Origin: Parvibaculaceae bacterium
GTDB lineage: Bacteria; Pseudomonadota; Alphaproteobacteria; Parvibaculales; Parvibaculaceae
Direction of reading: 5' to 3'
NCBI GenBank assembly: GCA_029209985.1
Contig: JARGNZ010000023.1
Coordinates: forward strand, 1-52,199
Length of the DNA stretch: 52,199 nt
Shown here: piece by piece, positions 8,624 through 15,460 of the stretch
Position numbering within the stretch: the stretch's first letter is position 1
Layout of the letters: each line of letters starts with the position of its first letter
The notes under the pieces: model-generated
Told to the model about the DNA's origin: nothing
Databases searched by the model: none
The model's input: the letters and a program-made list of their open reading frames with translations, nothing else
Made by a program: the position numbers and the translations under genes

Positions 8624-9979
8624 ATGGTGCATACCCCTCCAGCCCCGTCAGGCACACCCGCAACCGACCTGCCAAATGACCTAGACGCATTTTGGATGCC
8701 GTTTACGCCGAACCGGGCCTTCAAAAAAGACCCCCGTATTGTCGCCCGCGCCAAGGATATGTACTACTACAAGACCGATGGCACGCAGGTGCTGGATGGA
8801 ACGGCGGGCCTATGGTGCTCCAATGCGGGCCACTGCCGCGCTCCCATCGTAGAGGCAATCCAACAACAGGCAGGCGAATTAGACTTTGCGCCGACGTTTC
8901 AATTTGGTCATCCCAAAGTATTTGAACTTGCCAATCGATTGACGCAAATGGCACCCAAGGGGCTTGATTATGCGTTCTTTTGCAACTCTGGTTCTGAGGC
9001 CGCTGATAGCGCAATGAAGATGGCTTTAGCCTATCATCGCCAACGGGGGGAGGGGAGTCGGACACGGTTCATTGGCCGAGAGCGTGGATATCACGGGGTT
9101 GGCTTCGGGGGTATTTCTGTTGGGGGCATTGCACCCAATCGGAAGTTTTATGGATCGCTTTTGCCCGGCGTCGATCACTTGCCCCATACCTATAACCGTC
9201 AAGAACAAGCATTTAGCAGTGGCGAACCAGAGTGGGGCGCTCATTTAGCTGATGAGCTGCAACGGCTTGTGGACTTGCATGACGCCAGCAATATCGCCGG
9301 GGTGATTGTAGAGCCGATGGCCGGTTCCACTGGTGTCTTAGCGCCCCCCAAAGGGTATCTAAAACGCTTACGTGAAATTTGCGACCGCCACGGCATATTG
9401 CTGATTTTTGATGAAGTGATTACGGCCTTTGGTCGCTTAGGTTTTGCCACGGCGGCCGAACGGTTCGATGTGACGCCCGATATTATGACGTTTGCCAAAG
9501 GGGTCACCAGCGGCACCGTGCCAATGGGCGGCACCTTAGTGAGCAGTGAAATTTATGAGATTTTTCAAAATGGCCCAGATCACGTCATTGATCTGTTTCA
9601 CGGATACACTTATTCCGGCCATCCCTTGGCCACTGCTGCCGCATTAGCCACCCTCGACCTCTACCGAGATGAAGGGCTTTACCAAAACGCACAAGCCATG
9701 GAAGCCGAAATAGCTGCAGCTGCCATGAAGCTCAAAGGCCATCCCCTTATTGAGGACATTCGTACCATCGGAGTTGTTGCCGCATTTGATTTGAAACCAA
9801 GGGCCGATAGCCCCGGCACCTTTGGATATGACTTTATGGCCCATGCCTTTCATAAGGAGAATGTCATGGTGCGGGTGACTGCCGACACAATCGCCTTGTC
9901 CCCCCCTCTTATGTTGGAGCCGATGCATATTGAAGAGTTGTTCGAGAAATTCACAAGAACGCTCGATAGCTTTTTGTAA
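8624..9979 (+). CDS. Class III aminotransferase, omega-amino acid:pyruvate type
   Basis: A 451-residue PLP aminotransferase of the beta-alanine:pyruvate/omega-transaminase group. Motifs: LDAFWMPFTPNRAFKKDPR at the N-terminus, FCNSGSEAADSAMKMA (PLP phosphate cup), GRERGYHGVGFGG, LLIFDEVITAFGR (Asp pairing with the PLP nitrogen), and MTFAKGVTSG with the Schiff-base Lys. It moves an amino group from beta-alanine or another omega-amine to pyruvate. ATG 8624 has AAGGA 7 nt upstream. The divergent PuuR-like gene probably controls it. A structured, C-rich region and an intrinsic terminator follow about 100-230 bp downstream. Confidence 0.94.
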   Translation: MVHTPPAPSGTPATDLPNDLDAFWMPFTPNRAFKKDPRIVARAKDMYYYKTDGTQVLDGTAGLWCSNAGHCRAPIVEAIQQQAGELDFAPTFQFGHPKVFELANRLTQMAPKGLDYAFFCNSGSEAADSAMKMALAYHRQRGEGSRTRFIGRERGYHGVGFGGISVGGIAPNRKFYGSLLPGVDHLPHTYNRQEQAFSSGEPEWGAHLADELQRLVDLHDASNIAGVIVEPMAGSTGVLAPPKGYLKRLREICDRHGILLIFDEVITAFGRLGFATAAERFDVTPDIMTFAKGVTSGTVPMGGTLVSSEIYEIFQNGPDHVIDLFHGYTYSGHPLATAAALATLDLYRDEGLYQNAQAMEAEIAAAAMKLKGHPLIEDIRTIGVVAAFDLKPRADSPGTFGYDFMAHAFHKENVMVRVTADTIALSPPLMLEPMHIEELFEKFTRTLDSFL

Positions 9980-10080
9980 AAAGAGCCGCAAACGTCCAAA
10001 AGTGAAATTAGTTCGAGTTTGTAAGCGATTGAAATTATTGGGTAAAACTAGAAAAGTTAAAAAAATGCTGACAGAGTGTC

Positions 10081-10207
10081 GCAACCCATTGGAAATGGTA
10101 AAAACAGCCCCATATCTGTTCTGTCCCTGATGATCCAGGCTGGATGTTTTCCCCCTCTGATCCCAGCCTGTAGTAAACCCTCGGCTCCCCCCAGCCGAGG
10201 GTTTTTT
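10081..10207 (+). ncRNA. Candidate sRNA (or structured 3' UTR) with C-rich hairpin loops
   Basis: The 302-bp space between the aminotransferase and DUF4424 genes has no convincing gene but four consecutive hairpins: CCATT-gga-AATGG (10086-10098); AACAG/CTGTT with loop CCCCATAT (10103-10120); CAGGCTGG/CCAGCCTG with a loop containing CCCCCTCT (10136-10170); and the terminator with loop CCCCCC (10178-10207). Three of the four loops are C-rich, like anti-Shine-Dalgarno loops of known trans-acting sRNAs. A weak promoter TTGGGT-N17-AAAAAT begins near 10038. It could also simply be the aminotransferase 3' UTR. Confidence 0.35.
10178..10207 (+). terminator. Intrinsic terminator
   Basis: Perfect 9-bp GC-rich stem CCCTCGGCT/AGCCGAGGG with a C6 loop, then six T on the plus strand. 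It ends the aminotransferase transcript or the candidate sRNA. Confidence 0.92.
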
Positions 10208-10281
10208 CTTTACGCTTCTCGGGCATACTCCCCTAAACCTTCCAACATTGAGAACGGCGCATTCGTGCGGCAGTAAAATAA

Positions 10282-11292
10282 ATGAGGCTTTGGATGTGGG
10301 GACGAAGACAAGAACGCCGTTTGGGGCGCCTGTGGGTGCTTGGGACACTGCTGGCCAGCATCTGCCTCAGCGCGCACGCCACCCATGCCGGTGATGCTTT
10401 TACAGGGATTGCCGCTGGTGGGTTGGAAGTGAGTAATACGCGCGAGATTGGTGTTCAACGTCAGATATTGATCATTAATCCTGGCATCATTACTTCCGAA
10501 TATGTTTTGCGGAATAGATCGAAACAACCGGTTGATGCGGTGATGTCATTTCAAGCACCGCCCTATTTTGTTGGTCAAGCATTTGACCCAAAGGGGGCAA
10601 CGGACTTAGGACCAGTGCCGCGTTTGAATTATTTCGATTTTTCTGCGCAGGTGGGGCATGAAATTGTGAGGCTCTCCCACATAGGCCGGGCTTATATCGA
10701 TGACCAAATTGTAGGGGACAGACGTGAAGTGACACGTATGCTCGTTGGTGCAGGGATCCCTTTGTTGGTAGAACGAAGTGCGCTTGAGATAGCCATCGGT
10801 CACTTGCCTCCTTTGAAGCGCAGAGCCCTTACCTCTGCAGGCCTCCTAAGAGTTGAAGGTGACACCACAGTACCGACTTGGGATTTAGCCACGCGCTTTT
10901 ATTGGGAACAAAAGTTCAAGCCGGGTGAAACACTCAAGGCCAAGTTTGAATATCACCCGATCAATGCAAACGGCATTTTTAGTCTAGATGATCTGGATAA
11001 AGAGCAATATTGCGTGTCTGATTGGACGCGCAATCGGGTGACGGAACTGGCTGCAGAAAAAACACAAAGTGGCCGTCCTTTATTTTATCAAGCGCTGACC
11101 TACAAACTGAAGAACCCGACACAAGGGCAGGGACCAATCGCAGATTTTAACCTCAAGATAGTGCCCGGGCCGGACACGCAAGTCGTGTCGAATTGCCAAT
11201 ATCCCTTGCGCTATATTGATCGAAACACTCTGGGGTTCGCGAGCAAAGACTTTACGCCATCAGGGGATATCGATCTGCTGTTCATTTACTAA
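10282..11292 (+). CDS. DUF4424 family exported protein
   Basis: A 336-residue protein with an Arg-rich N-terminus, a hydrophobic stretch (about residues 16-33) and a probable signal-peptidase site near AHA-THA, so likely periplasmic. The mature part fits DUF4424: GDAFTGIAAGGLEVSNTREI near the start, a VLRNRSKQPVDAVMSFQAP segment, FYWEQKFKPGETLKAKFEYHP, and an EQYCVSDW cysteine. The biochemical role of the family is not known to me. No strong ribosome-binding site precedes the ATG. It stands alone between the upstream terminator and the shared terminator at 11299, so it is probably a single-gene unit. Confidence 0.85.
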   Translation: MRLWMWGRRQERRLGRLWVLGTLLASICLSAHATHAGDAFTGIAAGGLEVSNTREIGVQRQILIINPGIITSEYVLRNRSKQPVDAVMSFQAPPYFVGQAFDPKGATDLGPVPRLNYFDFSAQVGHEIVRLSHIGRAYIDDQIVGDRREVTRMLVGAGIPLLVERSALEIAIGHLPPLKRRALTSAGLLRVEGDTTVPTWDLATRFYWEQKFKPGETLKAKFEYHPINANGIFSLDDLDKEQYCVSDWTRNRVTELAAEKTQSGRPLFYQALTYKLKNPTQGQGPIADFNLKIVPGPDTQVVSNCQYPLRYIDRNTLGFASKDFTPSGDIDLLFIY

Positions 11293-11298
11293 TAGTCC

Positions 11299-11340
11299 AA
11301 GAAAACGGCCCCACCTGCAATGCTGGGGGGCCGTTTTCTT
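11299..11340. terminator. Bidirectional intrinsic terminator
   Basis: AAGAAAACGGCCCC pairs perfectly with GGGGCCGTTTTCTT (14 bp) around a 14-nt loop, with A and T runs at the arms. It lies between the convergent DUF4424 and SDR genes and can serve both. Confidence 0.93.
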
Positions 11341-11362
11341 GTTGTGCATTCCACGAAGTGGA

Positions 11363-12127
11363 TTAGACGGACGTTGCGCCCCCATCAATGACCATGGTTT
11401 GGCCCGTCATGAAAGCACCAGACTTGCCTGCAAGGAAAACAGCCGCGCCAGCAATTTCATCAGGAATACCGATGCGCTTGAGGGGGGCTGTTGACGTGGA
11501 GGCTTCCAAGATTTTGGGATCGTCCCACAAGGCTTTAGCGAAGTAGGTTTTGATCAAGCCCGGTGCAATGCAATTTGCCCGAATGTTGTGATGGCCATGC
11601 TCCGCCGACAGGTTGCGGGCAAGCTGCATGTCAGCCGCTTTTGAAATCGCATAAGCGCCCAAAATGTTAGAGCCTTTCAAACCGCCAATAGATGAAATGA
11701 TAATGATCGATCCATCTTTGCGCTCTTTCATTTGCGGCACGACCATATTGGAGAGCCAGTGGTTTGATTTGATGTTGTTCGCCATCACCTTGTCAAACGC
11801 ATCGTCGGGAATGTCAGATGCAGGCCCAAAATAGGGGTTTACTGCTGCATTGCAGACAAGAATGTCTATCTTGCCCCATTTTTCCATGGTTCTATCGACA
11901 AGGTTTTGCAACTGAGCTTTATCGCCAATGTTACACGGAATAGCGATCGCTTGGTCTGGATGAGTGGCGTTGATTTCACCAGCGACCTTATCGCAAGCAT
12001 CTGCTTTTCGGCTGGAAACAACCACTTTTGCGCCGTGCTCTGCCATCCGCTTTACAATGGCTTCGCCAATGCCTTTGGTGGAACCGGTTACAACGGCTAC
12101 CTTCCCGCTGAGGTCAAAAAGTTCCAT
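11363..12127 (-). CDS. Short-chain dehydrogenase/reductase
   Basis: A 254-residue classical SDR with a Rossmann fold: the TGSTKGIG cofactor motif at residues 15-22, CNIGD, NAA at about 93-95, the catalytic Ser in IISSIGG, and YAISK with catalytic Tyr and Lys. The Arg-rich turn after beta-2 (SSRKADACD) favours NADP(H). It ends GQTMVIDGGATSV. The substrate is unknown. It has a clear GGAG ribosome-binding site, stands alone on the minus strand, and is ended by the shared terminator at 11299. Confidence 0.94.
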   Translation of the reverse strand: MELFDLSGKVAVVTGSTKGIGEAIVKRMAEHGAKVVVSSRKADACDKVAGEINATHPDQAIAIPCNIGDKAQLQNLVDRTMEKWGKIDILVCNAAVNPYFGPASDIPDDAFDKVMANNIKSNHWLSNMVVPQMKERKDGSIIIISSIGGLKGSNILGAYAISKAADMQLARNLSAEHGHHNIRANCIAPGLIKTYFAKALWDDPKILEASTSTAPLKRIGIPDEIAGAAVFLAGKSGAFMTGQTMVIDGGATSV

Positions 12128-12305
12128 TCTGTTCTCCTTTATAGTGCCGTGCCTATTTCAGTGCAGGCCTAATGTTGATATGGTCAATGTCAGGGGTACA
12201 AATCTGCCTTGATTGGCAGCGGATTGAAAGCCAGAAGGTGATCAATTCGGGCAAAATTGTCATAAAGCCGCTGGGAAAACGCCATTTGGCACAGAGGCCA
12301 GCTCA

Positions 12306-12338
12306 GGAGGCGCGCATGCGCGCGAAATATCTATGATG
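12306..12338 (+). promoter_or_regulatory. Shine-Dalgarno, palindromic hairpin and 6-codon mini-ORF before the OmpA-like gene
   Basis: GGAGG (12306-12310) is followed by the 14-bp perfect palindrome GCGCGCATGCGCGC (12310-12323), which can fold as a GCGCG-CATG-CGCGC hairpin. If folded, the Shine-Dalgarno comes 9 nt from the gene's ATG at 12333. Unfolded, GGAGG sits 5 nt before ATG 12316, which opens a mini-ORF MRAKYL whose TGA overlaps the second in-frame ATG at 12336 (TGATG). Both readings are seen in sequence; which is used is unknown. Confidence 0.45.
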
Positions 12339-13037
12339 AAAACTGTAGAAACACAGAAGAAACATGCTCTGAAAAAAGTTGTCGCTATCGGCGTCGCTGC
12401 CAGCTTTGCGTTGAGCGCATGCACAAGCATTGACCCATATACCGGCGAACAAAAAACCTCAAACACAACGTGGGGTGCAGGTATTGGCGCACTCGCCGGA
12501 GCTGTTGGCGGATATTTGATCGGCGGCGGCAATGCAAAAGATCGACGCAAATCAGCCCTCATCGGTGCTGGCATCGGTGCTTTGGGCGGTGGGGCCATTG
12601 GGTACTACATGGACCAGCAAGAAGCGTCTTTGCGTCAGCGGTTGCAAAGCTCTGGGGTTTCCGTGACCCGTGTTGGGGATCAGATCATCCTCAATATGCC
12701 GGGCAACGTAACCTTCAATACAAACTCTTCAGACATCAACGCCCGTTTCTACAACGTGCTTGATTCTGTAGCTGTCGTATTGAAAGAATATGACCGCACC
12801 TTGGTTGATATCTATGGCTACACTGATAGCAGTGGCGCCGCTGATTACAACCAACGCCTCTCAGAGCGCCGGGCAGACAGCGTGGCAAAATATTTGGTGT
12901 CACGCGACATCACAGGTCAGCGCTTACTTATTCAAGGCATGGGCGAAAGCAACCCAATCGCGACCAACGCAACAGCGGCCGGTAAAGCGCAAAACCGCCG
13001 CGTAGAAATTCGGATCACGCCGCTTACCGCTGGCTAA
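12333..13037 (+). CDS. Glycine-zipper OmpA-family outer-membrane lipoprotein
   Basis: A 234-residue YiaD-like protein. The N-terminus is a lipoprotein signal (hydrophobic stretch ending LSAC, Cys at about residue 30). A Gly-rich zipper follows (about 47-93, GAGIGALAGAVGGYLIGGG and IGAGIGALGGGAIGYYMD). The C-terminal OmpA domain (about 120-230) has the peptidoglycan-binding motif region YGYTDSSGAADYNQRLSERRADSVAKYL and NRRVEI. It probably ties the outer membrane to peptidoglycan. Two ATGs (12333 and 12336) are possible starts. It is followed by a strong terminator, so it is probably monocistronic. Confidence 0.93.
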   Translation: MMKTVETQKKHALKKVVAIGVAASFALSACTSIDPYTGEQKTSNTTWGAGIGALAGAVGGYLIGGGNAKDRRKSALIGAGIGALGGGAIGYYMDQQEASLRQRLQSSGVSVTRVGDQIILNMPGNVTFNTNSSDINARFYNVLDSVAVVLKEYDRTLVDIYGYTDSSGAADYNQRLSERRADSVAKYLVSRDITGQRLLIQGMGESNPIATNATAAGKAQNRRVEIRITPLTAG

Positions 13038-13063
13038 GATTTGATCGCAGTCACATGAATATG

Positions 13064-13091
13064 AAACGGGACCCTTCGGGGTCCCGTTTTG
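13064..13091. terminator. Intrinsic terminator with TTCG tetraloop
   Basis: AAACGGGACCC-TTCG-GGGTCCCGTTT, an 11-bp perfect stem with a stable tetraloop and T-tail, between the convergent OmpA-like and lemA genes; works in both directions. Confidence 0.94.
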
Positions 13092-13132
13092 TATGGAAGT
13101 TGCCGTAATCTGTAGCTGTCCGATAAGGTCGC

Positions 13133-13705
13133 TTAGGAGAAGTTTGGTTTATACTCAAACCCGCTTTCGGCTTCTTCATCGCGGAAAGTGTTGAGCTTCT
13201 CTTTTTTATTCAACATGTTGTTGATGACGGAATTTGGAAACTGCTCGATGCCGTTATTAAAGTCTTCGACATTCTGGTTGAAAATACGGATCGCCGCGCC
13301 AACATTTTCCTGTTGCTCTGCTATTTCCCGCATCAAGTTGTTGAACACCTCAGAGGCTTTGAGGTCGGGGTAATTTTCCACCACGACATTTAGCCCCTTC
13401 ATTAAGGCGCTCGTCTTGGCTTCGGCGGCGGCAAGGTGCTCGGTGTTCACCGTGTCTGAGGACAGGTCCTGCAAGGCCGAGCGCAATGCAGTGACATCTT
13501 TAAGAACACTGGATTCATGCAGTTTGTATTGGTCTACTAACCCTTCGAGGGTGGGGATGATTTTATTCTTTTGTCGCTCTTCGGTAATCACATTCGCCCA
13601 AGCCCGCTCAACAGCATTCATCCGTGCAATGATGCCATTATATATTGCGAGAATGATGACGGCGCATAACGCCCCAACTGCCAATACAATCCATAGGTCT
13701 GTCAT
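13133..13705 (-). CDS. lemA: LemA family protein
   Basis: A 190-residue protein with one N-terminal membrane helix (about residues 4-23) and a helical domain. The LemA signature is clear: YNGIIARMNAVERAWANV, then RQKNKIIPTLEGLVDQYKLHESSVL, and FNQNVEDFNNGIEQFPNSVI near the end. The cellular role of LemA proteins is poorly defined; they sit in the inner membrane with the helical part outside. ATG 13705 has GAGGAA upstream. It starts 13 bp after the membrane protein gene at 13719, so the two form an operon and may work together. Confidence 0.93.
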   Translation of the reverse strand: MTDLWIVLAVGALCAVIILAIYNGIIARMNAVERAWANVITEERQKNKIIPTLEGLVDQYKLHESSVLKDVTALRSALQDLSSDTVNTEHLAAAEAKTSALMKGLNVVVENYPDLKASEVFNNLMREIAEQQENVGAAIRIFNQNVEDFNNGIEQFPNSVINNMLNKKEKLNTFRDEEAESGFEYKPNFS

Positions 13706-13718
13706 GTTGTTTCCTCAC

Positions 13719-14735
13719 TCAAGGGGTTTGAAAATTACTATCTGAGTATTTCATAAGCGTATGAATATGCTCCAAAGCAATTTTTAAGTCTGTAAGTTCA
13801 TTAAAATGTCTTAGTTCTTCAATGAAGGGGTCTGGTGCATTCAAATCATGTGTGGGTTGAATTTGAATAAGCCCACTATTTTGAAATGACATACACAGCT
13901 CTCCAGAAGACGAGAATTCAAAATTTGGTCGATGGAAGTGTTGATGAATGTCTTCTAGGGCAACTACTATTTTTGGTTTAAGGAATTTAGCAGCATCCAT
14001 TTCGCTCTCAGCTTTTACGCTATACAGTTTGTTGAAATAGTTTGAAGCAGCTCTAAATGTTGAGGTCCGTTTTCTTGAGCGCTGAAAACTCTGAATTGAG
14101 AGGTTTCGAGCGAAGTTAAATTGTACCAAAAGTCCATAACGATCATAGTGCTCGTAGGTTGTCGTGCGTTTCGAGCCTATGCCACTTTGACGCTTGTCGA
14201 CATAGTGAAAATGGTAATAGGTATAGGTGAAGCTATGCTCTGTGCCAGAAAAGTTTCCCTGAAACATTTCCTTGATTTCACGTGCATGATCCCCTCGCCG
14301 GAACTCTTGGAATGTTTCGGCAAGAGAGCGCGTTTGTTGGGCGAGGTCTTGGGAAAGAGCAACCAGCTGGTTATCAAATAATATATCGCGCTTAAACATA
14401 TCAGCTGAAATGCGATGAGACTTAGTGTTGCGGAGAAATCCCCAAAGACCAAAAAAGACAGCGCCGGGCAAAGGAAGCAACGCCCAAACTGGGTTGAGAT
14501 CCAGAGAGTGCAGGAAAAAAAACACAGCTCCCGCAAGGGTCAGAAATATCGCGGCCATTTGGTAAGGAATTCGATTGTTGAATTTCAACGGTGTGCCAAA
14601 TGCCTTAGCTTTTTCGACCATGGCAACCAAATCTTCTGTGTTCCGGGCGTTGTGCAGGTCCTCCTCGAGAGAGCGGAGAAGTGCTTTTAACTGCCTATTA
14701 CGCGAAACAGGAAAGTCAGAGCTGAACTTTGTCAT
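13719..14735 (-). CDS. Two-TM membrane protein, probable LemA partner (DUF3137-like)
   Basis: A 338-residue protein with a basic/acidic cytosolic N-terminus, two membrane helices (about residues 58-77 and 82-101) and a soluble C-terminal domain. DUF3137 proteins have this layout and lie beside lemA, and the Tyr/Phe-rich strands (HSFTYTYYHFHYVDKR) fit such a domain, but I cannot prove the family. The gene is more AT-rich than its neighbours. It is directly upstream of lemA in the same operon, so it is likely its functional partner. Confidence 0.78.
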   Translation of the reverse strand: MTKFSSDFPVSRNRQLKALLRSLEEDLHNARNTEDLVAMVEKAKAFGTPLKFNNRIPYQMAAIFLTLAGAVFFFLHSLDLNPVWALLPLPGAVFFGLWGFLRNTKSHRISADMFKRDILFDNQLVALSQDLAQQTRSLAETFQEFRRGDHAREIKEMFQGNFSGTEHSFTYTYYHFHYVDKRQSGIGSKRTTTYEHYDRYGLLVQFNFARNLSIQSFQRSRKRTSTFRAASNYFNKLYSVKAESEMDAAKFLKPKIVVALEDIHQHFHRPNFEFSSSGELCMSFQNSGLIQIQPTHDLNAPDPFIEELRHFNELTDLKIALEHIHTLMKYSDSNFQTP

Positions 14736-14825
14736 AATGGGTTATCTCTGAGGTAGGGCCCATCAGGTTTCTCTGTTGGGTGAAATTGCCGTAGTATATT
14801 GATATAGGTTTTTTGGTTCCGGCGT

Positions 14826-15365
14826 CTACCTTTGCCGTTTTAGCCTGTGTACCAACCGATGTGCATCAGTATCTCGGTATCCCGCGAGACTGAGTTGGCG
14901 AGCGGTTTCTTCAATGTAGTGGCGGGTTGTGCCACGCGGTCCATGGCCGTGTAAGTAGCGGTGGGCGACATGGGCATAGGGCAGGTGGGGATTAAAAGAC
15001 CCATTGCTCGGGTGTGCAAGATAGGTGAGAGCGGGGAGCGCGGTCCCGTCTTGTGTAAAGAGAGTGACCCATCGGCGTTGATAATTGCGTTCTCTGTGGT
15101 CTAGGTCGGCCTCTGCTGCCATGCGGTGGGCAACGTCAATCCGTAAGGCGAGGCCCGTGACTTCTCCCCCCGGATGCAAGCCGGCTGCAAGGCCGGGGCG
15201 GGCAAGGGAACCAAAAGAGGTGGTTTTGACCATAGAAAACAACCGATGCCAGCCATAGAGGCGAGCTGGGCGGGTTTCAATGACAGGAAGACGCGGGTCC
15301 CACATCAGCGAGCCATAACCAAAAACCCAGAGATCCTGCGAGTTTTTCTGTTCTTCTAACGCCAT
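14826..15365 (-). CDS. ChaC-like gamma-glutamylcyclotransferase
   Basis: A 179-residue protein that should cleave glutathione to 5-oxoproline and Cys-Gly. Motifs: the substrate-binding loop VFGYGSLMWDP near the start, RLYGWHRLFSM, GLALRI, and the catalytic Glu in LDHRERNYQRR, followed by ALTYLA and a C-terminal YIEETARQL helix, all as in ChaC/GCT proteins. The start is ATG 15365 (MALEEQKNSQ) with AAGGAT upstream; a TTG start 33 nt earlier is unlikely. It is divergent from the TipF-like gene with about 95 bp between. Confidence 0.92.
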   Translation of the reverse strand: MALEEQKNSQDLWVFGYGSLMWDPRLPVIETRPARLYGWHRLFSMVKTTSFGSLARPGLAAGLHPGGEVTGLALRIDVAHRMAAEADLDHRERNYQRRWVTLFTQDGTALPALTYLAHPSNGSFNPHLPYAHVAHRYLHGHGPRGTTRHYIEETARQLSLAGYRDTDAHRLVHRLKRQR

Positions 15366-15378
15366 GGGCCTGCAATCC

Positions 15379-15394
15379 TTAACAATATGGTTAA
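15379..15394 (+). promoter_or_regulatory. CtrA-like TTAA-N8-TTAA element upstream of the TipF-like gene
   Basis: TTAA (15379-15382), 8 nt, TTAA (15391-15394); its minus strand contains TTAACCAT, the CtrA half-site consensus. The usual full CtrA site is TTAA-N7-TTAA, so the spacing is one base long. CtrA controls flagellar genes in many alphaproteobacteria. It lies about 65 bp before the TipF-like start codon. Confidence 0.35.
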
Positions 15395-15460
15395 CCAATT
15401 CTCAACATCTCACTGTCACCTTTACAAGTTGTAAATGGGACATTGAAATGGAGTGCGACC

